A DNA stretch of 62,352 nt from JBAVQS01 sp049694275 (GCA_049694275.1 JBAVQS010000008.1:1-62352), one strand, 5' to 3'. Counted from the stretch's first letter, positions 43,301 through 52,291 are shown. Translations and numbers: made by a program. Notes: generated from the letters alone by a model not told the origin.

Positions 43301-45312
43301 ACTAACGGCACGCCGAGCCAACTGCGCGCCGGGCGGGTCAAATGCTGCGAGAGTTGGGCCGGCATATTCGTACCGGACGCCACATCGGGGACATGGAGCG
43401 CCTTTTGATTTTGAATGACCCAGGCAGGCAGGCTCCCGGCCTCCAGCGGGAGCGTCGAGCGCCGCACAAACCAGCCATCTTCAACCAGGTATTCGACCTG
43501 AAGCTCTCGCTGCGGCTCATCATACAGGCCAACCAGAAACGAGTCCGGGTGCAACAGTTGAGCAACTTTTTCATAAAAGAGTCGCAACTGTTCGCGCAGA
43601 TTCAAAGTCGAAGTCGTCGCCAGACCGATTGCGCGCAGCGAAGCCAGCTCGTCCGCGCGGCGTTTCGTCTCGCCATAGAGAGCCAGGTTGTTGAAGCCAA
43701 CGGCGATCTGGTGTCCGATTGCCGCAATGAGATTCGCTTCGCCCGACCGGACCTCGTGCTTGTCTTTCCACATCAATTGCAAGACGCCGATCGAACGATC
43801 CTGAGCGCGTAGCGGCAGAACATAGAGCGAATGCAATTGATCGGCTTCGACAAAACGGTGAACATTACGCACATCTTCGAGGATTTCGACAGCCGCTACC
43901 GCATGCCCGGTTCGCACCGCCTCGCCGGCAAAGCCGTTCTGAAGGCTCAGCCCTTCACCCTTGATCTCACGCAAAGCCACCGGGGAGAGGCCCCGCTGAG
44001 CGACAAGACGTAACTGCCGACGCCCTTCGTCCACCTCGGCCAAAAAGCCGGCGTCTACCTGCATAGCATCGACCACGACACTCAGCGCATCATTCATCAA
44101 AGTCTGGGCATCGCCGAGTTGCGCTGAGGTTGAGGCCACCGCATAGAGCGTCGAAAGCTCCTGGATACGGGCCTGAACCTGCGTATATAGCCGCGCATTT
44201 TCGACGGCAACCGCCGCCTGGTCCCCCAGGGCGATAAGCGCGCTCACCTCTTCATCGCTAAACTGATGCGGCTCTAGAAAAGCCACATTAAGCACGCCCA
44301 GAACCCGGTCGGCCTTTTTGAGAGGAAATCCGGCAATCGCCTTGACCCCCCACGAGCGTGACTGAAGCGATGAATAAAAGGGGTGGTTCTCGGCATCATT
44401 AATAATGACCGGCTGTTTGCCTTTGACCACCATAGCCGACAATCCCCCCTCCGTCCGAGGGAGCGAGACCACTAACCCGCGATGTCCATCAGCCCAAACC
44501 CCCACTCCAGTCGTAAAGGAATTTGCCTCTTGATCATAGGCAAAGAGGTGCGCATCGGTTGCCTTGACCAGACGCAAGGCCCCCTCGCCAATTGCTTCAA
44601 GAACCGGCTGTAATTCCAGAGTAGAGGCAAGCCGCTGGCTAATCTCGCGAAGCGTATTAACCTCTTCCACGCGCCGGGCAAGCGCCGTAGCCGATTGGGC
44701 CAGAGCCAGTTCACGCTGTCGCGTCTGATGCGCAATCCAGATTGCGACTGCGGCGGCAAGGAGCATAAAGGCCAGCAAGCCTGAAAGCACTGCGCCGACA
44801 AACAGGGAATTGACATGTAGCGCGGCATCTCCCACGACGCCGATGCTCTGAGGCTGAACATAGCCAAAGTATTCGGCAACGATCAGCCCCACGGCCAGCA
44901 AGGCGGACCAGATTCCGTTCACCACGAGCATCGGAACTGAAGAGCGGAGCCCATTGACGAACAGGTAGAGCATATAGCCCGCCAACAATGGGCTGACCAC
45001 ACCACCGGTCAGGTGGACACCGACGGTGAGCAGAACCAGTTCCACCAATACCTGCAATTCCGATATAATCCCAATAAGCCGATCTCGATGCTTGGGGTTC
45101 CATTCGGGATGACGGGTGGCGCGGCGAACGATGAGCGAAACGCCGGCCAGTTCGAGCAATGTGATACCTATGATCCCGACTACCGGAACATAGTCAAACC
45201 GCCAAAACTGACCCAGGAGAATCAAAATAATGATGACGATGGCAATACCCAGCCACCGCAATCGAAGTGTGAGTTGGAGTCGCTCCACAGGAGCCGGTAC
45301 GGATGCGGCCAT
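40372..45312 (-). CDS. Membrane sensor histidine kinase with seven GAF domains
   Basis: 1646 aa. About six transmembrane helices fill residues 15-205. Seven GAF domains follow in series (roughly 215-385, 390-555, 560-725, 730-890, 895-1080, 1085-1245, 1250-1400). A dimerisation domain has His1429 in GLAHEINNP. An ATPase domain has NAVEAM, DTGVGIDPENL and GVGMGLYTADRI. It can autophosphorylate; there is no receiver domain, so it needs a separate partner. No response regulator is adjacent. Each GAF is followed by an NARLY-type helix, the usual sign of tandem duplication. Confidence 0.95.
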   Translation of the reverse strand: MAASVPAPVERLQLTLRLRWLGIAIVIIILILLGQFWRFDYVPVVGIIGITLLELAGVSLIVRRATRHPEWNPKHRDRLIGIISELQVLVELVLLTVGVHLTGGVVSPLLAGYMLYLFVNGLRSSVPMLVVNGIWSALLAVGLIVAEYFGYVQPQSIGVVGDAALHVNSLFVGAVLSGLLAFMLLAAAVAIWIAHQTRQRELALAQSATALARRVEEVNTLREISQRLASTLELQPVLEAIGEGALRLVKATDAHLFAYDQEANSFTTGVGVWADGHRGLVVSLPRTEGGLSAMVVKGKQPVIINDAENHPFYSSLQSRSWGVKAIAGFPLKKADRVLGVLNVAFLEPHQFSDEEVSALIALGDQAAVAVENARLYTQVQARIQELSTLYAVASTSAQLGDAQTLMNDALSVVVDAMQVDAGFLAEVDEGRRQLRLVAQRGLSPVALREIKGEGLSLQNGFAGEAVRTGHAVAAVEILEDVRNVHRFVEADQLHSLYVLPLRAQDRSIGVLQLMWKDKHEVRSGEANLIAAIGHQIAVGFNNLALYGETKRRADELASLRAIGLATTSTLNLREQLRLFYEKVAQLLHPDSFLVGLYDEPQRELQVEYLVEDGWFVRRSTLPLEAGSLPAWVIQNQKALHVPDVASGTNMPAQLSQHLTRPARSWLGVPLVLKDNTAGLIAVTSFKPNAFTPEDERFLSAAAQQAALAIDNARLFAESERRSREMMLINEIGRAVSASLDLDDVIDRAAHALTDLLGYRYISIFFVEGESLKLKAKIGFETNIQSVPLTEGISGRVARTGRPALVTNAATDPDYRPLIPDVVTEVAVPIQREGRVLGVIDVQEARPGALKTDDLVLLGALADQLGVAATNAEIYQEALGREELANSLGRVGLALSSTLDMAQLADLVCREAMSIFRVDGSAIFLRESVPATQTGPVGETKLERHLTCQAIAGVVKPEARSLRVESTDVTNLLVRTARGARGAIIQNAHESPQLTAEWRSLLNARALMAVPLIKERDVIGVLILVDANNPTRFDDSEMARVSILATQAALAISNARLYDETQQRAAEVSSLYEIGLTVSSTLDLKEQLHIIYEQITRHFHPYSFYIGFVEENSEHITIPIISEQGQLLEPFGRHIEDLGFTAWMIQTRRPLVIDDIARDWDQLPVKPVHIGKPTMTSSYFGIPLLSKGRVIGCLALERVPVEPFTLDEQRFLMSLGQQVAVAVDSARLHEQERRIAAQQGLLYQTSRKIASALNLDLLLQTIVDSLHQDFGYKGTVVMLVDQETGDLYAAATSRDVSTVFPRMYRQKVGVGMMGKAAETGETQLANDTSQNHDFVVISDWKPNAELAVPLKAGQSVIGVLNVEREEVNSITQEEVRMVESLADQLTVAIQNARLYEQTRDQLEKLKQTQTRLVESERRAAIGELAAGLAHEINNPLTAILGHTQLMLQAPFTSPENINTELTAINGAAQRIHRIVKEFVRVANVEAIRREVIDMRPVIREAVALVEMHEAAQDVAINVQLPSDNLWVNGSRTLLSQVTSNILMNAVEAMPRGGTIEVDLKADPDDMTLVVHDTGVGIDPENLKHVFEPGYTTKVEKGTVRGVGMGLYTADRIIRNHGGSITLDSVRGQGTTVTIILPRVKKHDDNES

Positions 45313-45353
45313 AAATTTTCACACGCAAAGGGGGTTGTTTGCAAACCAACCCT

Positions 45354-45382
45354 AGTTTAATCCATTCGCGGAATGAATGCAA
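45354..45382 (-). promoter_or_regulatory. Promoter of the seven-GAF kinase
   Basis: On the minus strand TTGCAT and TAAACT are separated by 17 nt. The ~35-nt leader contains a hairpin GGGTTG / CAACCC. Confidence 0.6.
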
Positions 45383-45417
45383 CAGTACATTTGTCCAAAT
45401 TTCGAGTTTCCGGTCAC

Positions 45418-45445
45418 TTGACATTTTGTTTTTTTGACCTAAACT
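45418..45445 (+). promoter_or_regulatory. Promoter of rodZ, leaderless type
   Basis: TTGACA and TAAACT are separated by 16 nt; the -10 box ends 7 nt before the ATG at 45453. Confidence 0.55.
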
Positions 45446-45452
45446 GCTATGG

Positions 45453-46673
45453 ATGTCAGTTCTCGGTGATCGACTTGTAGCTGCCCGTGAAAAGAAAGGG
45501 CTGACCATCAGCCAGGCAGCGATCGAGACGCATATTCGCGGAGGCATTATCGAGGCCCTGGAAGCGAGCGAGTATCAACGGCTCCCCCCACCGCCCTTTA
45601 CACGTGGGCTTTTACGGAACTATGTCTATTTCCTCGGGCTCGACCCCGAGCTGTCGCTCGAGGATTATGACGTGGAAATCGGCGCGCGGCCACAGCCGGC
45701 GACAATCGCCCCGGCACAAACGGCCTTGTTGCCGGGAACCGATACAGAAACGCCCTATGCGATTCCATCCCAGCCGCCTCCATACACTCTGCCTTCTCGC
45801 CCTATCCCTCTTCCACCACGCCCGGTAGAGGATACGGCGCGCGGGTTCGGTCCTGCATTGGGAACCCGCGCAACGCCATCATCGCTCCTGACGACAACAC
45901 CCGAACCCGTTTTTCAGGTGGCGGCAGAAGCCCTCATCGCCCCGGTAACACCCCCGCCCGACCCTCCTACATTCATTCAACGCATCAGCAAAACCAAGCT
46001 CCCTGAAGTAATTGCGGCGGTGGCTGTAGCCGTTACCCTCATGGCGCTTGGACTGTTTGGGTATGGGCGATTGTTCCCAGGGGCCGTCCCTGAGCGCCCT
46101 GCGACAGTTGTTTCGGCAACTATGGCAATACCTTCGCCTTCGCCTTTCCAGACAGTGATTAAAGCCCCTACGGCGATTCCAGTTCTTGAAGCGACAGTCC
46201 CGATAATCAATGCACCGACTCCGGCCGCCCGTCCAACGAACACGCCGCTGCCATCCTCTTCCGCGCCAGCACGCGCCGGTCCGCAGATGACGCTCCAAAT
46301 TACTGCCAATGACACGATGTGGGTATGGGTCATTTCCGACAATGTGGAGGTCTTTAAGGGTGAGCTCAAGGGAGCGACCAAGACCTGGATCGCCTACGAG
46401 CGCCTCTATTTGCAAATCAAAAACCTGCCCAATGGGACCGTTTTATTTGATGACAAACCGATAAAGGCGAGCGTCTTTGGAGAGCGTCAGTTAATTGAAC
46501 GGGCCTGGGAAATGAGCGCCAAAGGCGTCCCGCTCTCGGTGGACCCCAAGACCCTCCTAGCGACGCCCGCGTCAGCCGATACCCTTACGCCGAGTCCATC
46601 GGCCACCAGCACCCCCCTTCCGACCAGCACCAGGACACCGACGGTCGAGCCCACAGAAACGCCGGCCGGATAG
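45453..46673 (+). CDS. rodZ: RodZ-like cytoskeletal / HTH membrane protein
   Basis: 406 aa. The N-terminal HTH domain (DRLVAAREKKGLTISQAAIE) is followed by a Pro-rich linker, one transmembrane helix (about residues 183-205), a Pro/Thr linker, a DUF4115 domain (MTLQITANDTMWVWV to about residue 355) and a Thr-rich tail. This is the RodZ layout, which links MreB to the wall machinery. No mreB is in the window. RimO follows, a common arrangement. Confidence 0.85.
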   Translation: MSVLGDRLVAAREKKGLTISQAAIETHIRGGIIEALEASEYQRLPPPPFTRGLLRNYVYFLGLDPELSLEDYDVEIGARPQPATIAPAQTALLPGTDTETPYAIPSQPPPYTLPSRPIPLPPRPVEDTARGFGPALGTRATPSSLLTTTPEPVFQVAAEALIAPVTPPPDPPTFIQRISKTKLPEVIAAVAVAVTLMALGLFGYGRLFPGAVPERPATVVSATMAIPSPSPFQTVIKAPTAIPVLEATVPIINAPTPAARPTNTPLPSSSAPARAGPQMTLQITANDTMWVWVISDNVEVFKGELKGATKTWIAYERLYLQIKNLPNGTVLFDDKPIKASVFGERQLIERAWEMSAKGVPLSVDPKTLLATPASADTLTPSPSATSTPLPTSTRTPTVEPTETPAG

Positions 46674-46689
46674 GCGCAAGTATCACGCG

Positions 46690-46718
46690 GGGTGGGAATA
46701 ACGTGTTCCCACCCTTTT
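46690..46718 (+). terminator. Terminator after rodZ
   Basis: GGGTGGGAA and TTCCCACCC form a perfect 9-bp stem with a 7-nt loop, followed by TTTT and a T-rich region. Confidence 0.8.
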
Positions 46719-46731
46719 CTTGTTTTCTCAT

Positions 46732-46761
46732 TTGGCGCAACAGCCCTCTCTTGGGTATAAT
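46732..46761 (+). promoter_or_regulatory. Promoter of rimO, near-leaderless
   Basis: TTGGCG and a consensus TATAAT are separated by 18 nt; the ATG comes 9 nt after the -10 box, leaving a leader of 0-4 nt. Confidence 0.65.
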
Positions 46762-46770
46762 AGACGGACC

Positions 46771-48156
46771 ATGTCCAAACGAAGCTTTTATATTCAAACT
46801 CTTGGATGCGCCAAGAATGTCGCTGATACCGACGGGATAAACGCCGTACTAGAACGCGCCGGAATGCAGTCGGCCGCGCACCCCGCCGACGCAGATGTAC
46901 TTATTGTCAATACATGTGGCTTTTTACAAAGTGCGCGCACCGAATCCCTCGACACGCTCCGCGAATTAGGCGCGGGCAAACAGAACGGCCAATTGCTGAT
47001 TGCTGCCGGATGTCTCATCTCGCGCTATGGCGAGGTGGTACAACGCGAGGTGCCGGCCGTCGATGGGGTCATCGATGCGGGCAAGTGGCTCGCCATGCCC
47101 CGATTCATCGAATGGCTTGAACAATCCACCCATACAAACGGCGATTGGTTTGACGAATCCTACCTCAACTTGCCGCCCGACCAGATTGGCGCCCGCTCAG
47201 TAACCGATCATCTGCCCCGCCTTGCGTCCGGTCCAAGCGCATTTCTCAAGATCGCAGATGGCTGCGACCGCCCCTGTACCTTTTGCATCATCCCTGCCAT
47301 CAAAGGGATGCACCGCAGCAAGCCCATGGACGCGGTCATTGCCGAAGCCCGTGAACTGGTCTCCCGCGGGGCTCTAGAAATCGTCCTCGTCGCTCAGGAT
47401 ACAACCGCGTATGGCTGGGATTGGGGCAAGCGCGATCAACTCGCCCCGCTCATTGAGCGCCTTTGCACAGAAGTAGAGGGGCTCCGCTGGCTGCGGCTCA
47501 TGTATGCCTATCCCGGCCACGTGACACCCCGCCTTATCGAGGTGATGGCCCGCTATCCCCAGATACTCCATTACCTGGACATCCCACTCCAACACGCGCA
47601 CCCCCAAACGCTGCACCGGATGAAACGCCCCAATTCCATCGTCACCCACAAACTGCTGGACGACCTGCATACAGCCATGCCCGATATTGCAATTCGCACG
47701 ACCTTTATTGTAGGCTTTCCAGGAGAGACCGACGAGGAATTTGAAGGTCTACTTGCCTTTATCGAGGAACAGCAATTCGACCGCGTGGGCATTTTTGAAT
47801 TCTCGCGCGAGGAGGGGACCCCGGCCGGCGCCATGTCCGACCAGATCGAGCAGAAGGTCAAGGCGCAACGCCGCGCGGCGGCGATGGAACTACAACAGGG
47901 AATCTCGCTCGCCAAGAACAAGACGCTGGTTGGGCGGACGCTTGACGTCCTGGTCGAGGGAGTGGGCGAGATGGAGATTGAGACTCGTCGCCCTCGCCGT
48001 CAACCAGCTGAAGCAGTGAGCATCGGCCGCACCTATCGCGACGCCCCGGAAGTCGATGGGATGGTCATTATCCGTTCGCAGCTCCACCTGGGCCAGCTTG
48101 CGCAAATCAAAATCACCCAGGGCAGCGAATATGACTTGATCGGAGTGCCCGCCTGA
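46771..48156 (+). CDS. rimO: Ribosomal protein S12 methylthiotransferase
   Basis: 461 aa radical SAM enzyme that methylthiolates an Asp of ribosomal protein uS12. An N-terminal MTTase domain begins YIQTLGCAKNVAD. The radical SAM cluster CDRPCTFCIIP lies near residue 165, and a C-terminal TRAM domain completes it. The RimO-type reading GCAKN (rather than the MiaB GCQMN) supports the name. The ATG at 46771 is chosen over an upstream start because the TATAAT box lies between. Confidence 0.9.
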   Translation: MSKRSFYIQTLGCAKNVADTDGINAVLERAGMQSAAHPADADVLIVNTCGFLQSARTESLDTLRELGAGKQNGQLLIAAGCLISRYGEVVQREVPAVDGVIDAGKWLAMPRFIEWLEQSTHTNGDWFDESYLNLPPDQIGARSVTDHLPRLASGPSAFLKIADGCDRPCTFCIIPAIKGMHRSKPMDAVIAEARELVSRGALEIVLVAQDTTAYGWDWGKRDQLAPLIERLCTEVEGLRWLRLMYAYPGHVTPRLIEVMARYPQILHYLDIPLQHAHPQTLHRMKRPNSIVTHKLLDDLHTAMPDIAIRTTFIVGFPGETDEEFEGLLAFIEEQQFDRVGIFEFSREEGTPAGAMSDQIEQKVKAQRRAAAMELQQGISLAKNKTLVGRTLDVLVEGVGEMEIETRRPRRQPAEAVSIGRTYRDAPEVDGMVIIRSQLHLGQLAQIKITQGSEYDLIGVPA

Positions 48157-48160
48157 TTTT

Positions 48161-48829
48161 TCAACGGGTCCATCTCCAAGTTTCCAGGACCGTGTCATAA
48201 GCTCGCCGCGCATCAGGCAGGTACGGAGCGAGCATCCGGTTGGACGGATCAAAGGGTTGCAATATAATCAGGAATACCTGTCCCTGATTCTGTACGAATG
48301 TTTCGATCGCACCCGCTTGTGAAGGGAGCCCGGTAATCTGCTCGGCTGGATGGTTCCCCAGCGTGAGCGGGGTACGTTTGATGCCGGTTTGTAGATCCTT
48401 GGGCACCTGCGCCAATTGTGCGTCGACCACAGTCGTGAGCGGGCCGGCCTGCACCGACAATACATCGACAGTGATTGCAAAAATAATTGGCTCAGGTCCC
48501 TGCCCCACCGCCGGCCCACGCAAAGTGACCCCCGGGAGAGCATCCGGGTCACGCGGTAACAGAGTCCAATCCGATAGATAGTCAAAAGCTAGACCCAGTT
48601 TGTCGTCCAAAAAGGTCTGGCGCGCGCCCGAGACAGCAGGGGTCCCGGGTACAGAGATTGAGGGCGGTGGGGGCGCTTGATCTGTCGCCGTGGCGACCGG
48701 GGACTCGTCCGGCACAAGTGTTGGCAAATCAGCGCCGGCCGGTGAAATAGCATTCCCGGCTGGCCGGCTCACGTTATTTGCACACCCGGCCAGCACAATC
48801 ATCGCACAAACAAGCAGCAGTTTTCTCAT
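48161..48829 (-). CDS. Lipoprotein of unknown function
   Basis: 222 aa. The signal peptide MRKLLLVCAMIVLAGC ends in a lipobox, so it should be lipid-anchored. A Pro-rich linker follows, then a domain beginning RQTFLDDKLGLAFDYLSDW. The pattern resembles PsbP/Mog1-like domains, as in the 3591-4475 protein, though the two differ. Convergent with rimO, 4 nt apart. Confidence 0.7.
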   Translation of the reverse strand: MRKLLLVCAMIVLAGCANNVSRPAGNAISPAGADLPTLVPDESPVATATDQAPPPPSISVPGTPAVSGARQTFLDDKLGLAFDYLSDWTLLPRDPDALPGVTLRGPAVGQGPEPIIFAITVDVLSVQAGPLTTVVDAQLAQVPKDLQTGIKRTPLTLGNHPAEQITGLPSQAGAIETFVQNQGQVFLIILQPFDPSNRMLAPYLPDARRAYDTVLETWRWTR

Positions 48830-48974
48830 GTCAGTCTCGATTTTATCATATTTTACTCTGGCCATGTGGTTTTCCTGGAATCTTTTCGGGTCTTGCGGCC
48901 GCCCGATCCGTACTCAGGTCTTATTGCCGCACAAGCCAGCCTATGTTAAAATGGCCCCTGTTTGATTCACGCCT

Positions 48975-49451
48975 ATGGAATACATCATTTGGGGACTCGT
49001 AATTATTGCTATTCTGGCGGTTGCCCTGTTCTTTTTCTGGCAACGTCAGCTCAACGTTCCACGCATTACCTACGTCGTCTTTCCACCGTACGACGTGCCC
49101 GATGTGATTCTCGTCGGCGGGCTCCTCGTCGAGAATCGCGGTCGTGCGACCGCTACGAATGTCAAAATTGACATTCAGTACGAGCAGGCGGATTCTGGCC
49201 GGATCCACCACATGCACGTCACATCGGATGATCCCTATATCTTGCGCGGCGGCGGCGAACAGTTTAACTTTGCCAATATCCGCTTGCGCGAATTGCGCCC
49301 CCGCAAGCGCCTCTTTGTCTTTTGGGCGGCCGGGGAACAATTTCAACCACGCATCAGCGTCACCAGCTTTCAACCGGCTGAAAAGCAGCGCCTCCCCGAC
49401 CCACGCGAGGTCTGGGAGAGTTTGCGTAATCGCACCGACAAGATCGAATAA
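48975..49451 (+). CDS. Small membrane-anchored protein
   Basis: 158 aa. One N-terminal membrane helix (MEYIIWGLVIIAILAVALFF) is followed by a soluble beta-rich domain containing GGLLVENRGRATATNVKI, a pattern of CARDB/Ig-like extracytoplasmic or cytosolic adhesion domains. TAAAAT lies near 48946. A terminator follows. Function is unknown. Confidence 0.65.
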   Translation: MEYIIWGLVIIAILAVALFFFWQRQLNVPRITYVVFPPYDVPDVILVGGLLVENRGRATATNVKIDIQYEQADSGRIHHMHVTSDDPYILRGGGEQFNFANIRLRELRPRKRLFVFWAAGEQFQPRISVTSFQPAEKQRLPDPREVWESLRNRTDKIE

Positions 49452-49485
49452 AGGGTCTGCCCATTTAACTTTCTCAATGTACCCC

Positions 49486-49515
49486 AACATCCCCGGAATT
49501 ACATCCGGGGATGTT
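49486..49515 (+). terminator. Terminator after the 48975 gene
   Basis: AACATCCCCGGA and TCCGGGGATGTT form a perfect 12-bp stem with a 6-nt loop. The T tract is short. Confidence 0.7.
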
Positions 49516-49530
49516 TCATCCACTCCGCGA

Positions 49531-49559
49531 TTGTCGTCCAGTTGTGATTTTGTTATAAT
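49531..49559 (+). promoter_or_regulatory. Promoter of the zinc peptidase gene, leaderless
   Basis: TTGTCG and a consensus TATAAT are separated by 17 nt; the ATG is 6 nt after the -10 box, where transcription should start. Confidence 0.7.
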
Positions 49560-49565
49560 CTTGAA

Positions 49566-51602
49566 ATGCAAAGAACCATTCTATTTGTCTCTGCTTTCTT
49601 CATTCTTGCCCTTTGCGCAATCATTTTGATAGGCGGGTATGCCTATTTGAGCACTCGCAGCGTTGGACTTGCCCCACGGTCCACACTCACCTCCGACACA
49701 TCGCCCACATTTCCATCCAAAGCAAGCAGATCCCCTACCGAACAGGCAACGGTGGTTATTCCAACCGTGGCCGCAACCTCGACGCCGGGAATCACCAATC
49801 CGACGCTAAGCCAACTGGCGCAGCTCGAAATTCCAAGTAACAACCCCGTGCAACTAGCTGAACGCCTCAAGAAAAAATTGGGCGTCGTGGCCACCCCCGC
49901 GGCCCCGATCATTTATAAAGTCGGCGATCAGACCAACTTTATGGTCTCGCGAGATATTACGGGCACCTACGAGCTCATCTCAGCGACACTCCGGTACGTC
50001 ACCCCACACGCCGACCTCTGGGTCGAGAACGGGGAGAATGTCTCCGATAATTCACTCAAACTCGCCGGAGATAACTTTGAGAATCACATCTACCCCACCG
50101 ATCGCAAGTATTTGGGAAGCGAAGCCAGCCCCGGCGTGGATAACGACCCGCATGTCTATATCCTGAACACCCATTTTGACCCCGGCGTTGCCGGTTATTA
50201 CTCATCCGCCGACGAATACCCGCCGTTCATGAATCGCTATTCCAACCAGCACGAAATGTTCTACATGAACATGCTGGACCTCAAACCGGACAGCACCAGC
50301 TATGCCTCCACCCTTTCGCACGAATTTGCGCATATGATTCACTGGAATGAGAACAAGCGAGAGGGGTCCTGGATTACAGAAGGATTTGGCATGCTGGCCG
50401 AACAGTTAAATGGTTATGGACAGGATGCCGCCGGAGTCATCCCGCATTTTACTCAGGAACCGGACCTTCAACTCGACGCGTGGGGCAGTCTCCCCGGGCA
50501 AAGCTTTCCGCATTATGCGGCCAGCTATCTCTTTCTCTCGTATAGTTTCAACCGCTTTGGAGATGTCTTCCTCCATGATCTGATCGACTCGGGCACGCAT
50601 GATATCCCTACGGTGCAAAAGGCGCTGGACAAGGATGCGCCCGGATTAAAGTTTGACGACGTCTTTGCCGATTGGGCTGTGGCAAACTATGCAGACGACC
50701 GCGCGCTCGGCCCTCGCTATAGTTATCTGGATACGCCCATCAACCTGCGCCCACAGCACCAGTTCAGCAAGTATCCGGTTACCGCAGAGGGAACTGTTCA
50801 TCAGTATGGAACCCAGTATGTCGAGCTCAAGCCCCAGTCGGGCGATTTGACCTTTACCTTTGATGGCGCCACCCAGGTCAAGGTCATCCCCACGACCGCG
50901 CACAGCGGCGCATCCGTATGGTGGGGTAACCGGGTTGATCAATCGGACACAACGCTGACCCGAGAGTTTGATCTGACCGGAGTCAAGAAAGCGACGCTCA
51001 ATTTCTGGACCTGGTACGACATTGAATCGGATTTCGACTATGGCTATGTCGAGGTCTCGGCAGATGGTGGAAAAACATGGAATCCGCTACCCGGCCGGGC
51101 CACCACGACAAGCGACCCCAATGGCGAAAACTATGGCAATGGGCTAACCTGCAAATCGGGGAGCGGGTGCGATGAGAACGCGCCGGCCGCTCAGTGGATT
51201 CAAGAGCAGATGGACCTGAGCCCCTACGCAGGAAACAAGATTCAGGTTCGATTCGAGTATGTTACGGATACGATCTACTCCGGTCCCGGTTTTGTGATTG
51301 ACGACCTATCGATCCCAGAGATCAACTTTAGCGACGACGTCGAGCACGGGGACAACGGCTGGCAGGCGCAGGGGTTTGCCCGAATTGACAATATACTGGC
51401 GCAGCGGTTTATCGTCCAGGCGATCGAATATGGACCGAACAACCAACCGGTCAAAATTGTTCCGCTCGCGCTCGACGCGTCCAATCACGGCGCCCTAACC
51501 CTTACGGGATTCGGCCGGGACATATCCCGCGTGGTCATTGCCATCTCAGGCGCCACGCCGATTACCTGGGAGCAAGCTGCCTACAAATTCACGGTTCAAT
51601 AA
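49566..51602 (+). CDS. Secreted zinc metallopeptidase with InhA-like C-terminal domain
   Basis: 678 aa. The first 30 residues form a signal peptide or anchor, then a Thr/Pro linker. HEFAH (252-256) and Glu272 in WITEGFGM give a HExxH...E zinc site of the gluzincin kind. The C-terminal ~250 residues (WTWYDIESDFDYGYVEVS; IDDLSIPEI) resemble the domain of immune-inhibitor-A peptidases. It probably degrades extracellular protein. The catalytic domain does not look like classical M6, so it may belong to an M30-like or unassigned group. Confidence 0.8.
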   Translation: MQRTILFVSAFFILALCAIILIGGYAYLSTRSVGLAPRSTLTSDTSPTFPSKASRSPTEQATVVIPTVAATSTPGITNPTLSQLAQLEIPSNNPVQLAERLKKKLGVVATPAAPIIYKVGDQTNFMVSRDITGTYELISATLRYVTPHADLWVENGENVSDNSLKLAGDNFENHIYPTDRKYLGSEASPGVDNDPHVYILNTHFDPGVAGYYSSADEYPPFMNRYSNQHEMFYMNMLDLKPDSTSYASTLSHEFAHMIHWNENKREGSWITEGFGMLAEQLNGYGQDAAGVIPHFTQEPDLQLDAWGSLPGQSFPHYAASYLFLSYSFNRFGDVFLHDLIDSGTHDIPTVQKALDKDAPGLKFDDVFADWAVANYADDRALGPRYSYLDTPINLRPQHQFSKYPVTAEGTVHQYGTQYVELKPQSGDLTFTFDGATQVKVIPTTAHSGASVWWGNRVDQSDTTLTREFDLTGVKKATLNFWTWYDIESDFDYGYVEVSADGGKTWNPLPGRATTTSDPNGENYGNGLTCKSGSGCDENAPAAQWIQEQMDLSPYAGNKIQVRFEYVTDTIYSGPGFVIDDLSIPEINFSDDVEHGDNGWQAQGFARIDNILAQRFIVQAIEYGPNNQPVKIVPLALDASNHGALTLTGFGRDISRVVIAISGATPITWEQAAYKFTVQ

Positions 51603-51619
51603 GGGGAGTGGAATGGTCG

Positions 51620-52291
51620 ATGCTGCAACGATTTCACAATGTCATTTTTGATCTTGACGGCTTGATGTGCGATACCGAACCGCTCTATCAACGCGCGACC
51701 AATATCGTGATTCAAGCCGCCGGCGCAGATCATGAGTTTCAAGCGGAAGAGTACGGCCGGCTCATGACCGGACGCTCGGTTCTCCTCAATTCAGAAGCCA
51801 TGCGCGAGCGATTCGCGCTGGAAGCAAGCGCCCAGGACTTGGCGGATGCAATCCTGGCCGTATTCAATGTGCTTATCTCGGACGCCAACAACATCGAGCC
51901 CATGCCTGGACTGGAAAAATTATTGGAATTTCTGACCGGCCAGCACATCAAACTGGCGGTAGCGTCCGGTTCACAACCGGAACACGTGGATAAAATGCTA
52001 CGCGCGCTCAACCTCATCCACACCTTTCCGGTTATCGCAGGCAGCGACGCCAGCGTCAAGCGCAAGCCGGCGCCGGATATTTACCTGCACGCCTTGCAAC
52101 GGCTGGGCGCCAGCGCCGGCGAATCGCTCGCGATCGAGGATAGCCTGAGCGGGGTACGCGCCGCCCGCGCGGCAGGGATATTTGTCATTGCAGTCAAGAA
52201 TGACTTTACACGGACGCACGACCTATCAGAAGCAGACCTGGTGTTACAAAGCCTGTTCGAGGTCAAAGATTATTTGAGTCGTGAAGGATAA
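51620..52291 (+). CDS. HAD-superfamily phosphatase, beta-phosphoglucomutase-like
   Basis: 223 aa from the ATG at 51620 (MLQRFHNVIFDLDGL); a GTG at 51608 is possible. All four HAD motifs are visible: DLDGLMCDTE, the Ser of VASGSQ, Lys in KRKPAPDIY and the acidic IEDSLSG. The cap domain is of the beta-PGM/phosphoglycolate type. It probably dephosphorylates a sugar phosphate or similar small metabolite. Confidence 0.85.
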   Translation: MLQRFHNVIFDLDGLMCDTEPLYQRATNIVIQAAGADHEFQAEEYGRLMTGRSVLLNSEAMRERFALEASAQDLADAILAVFNVLISDANNIEPMPGLEKLLEFLTGQHIKLAVASGSQPEHVDKMLRALNLIHTFPVIAGSDASVKRKPAPDIYLHALQRLGASAGESLAIEDSLSGVRAARAAGIFVIAVKNDFTRTHDLSEADLVLQSLFEVKDYLSREG

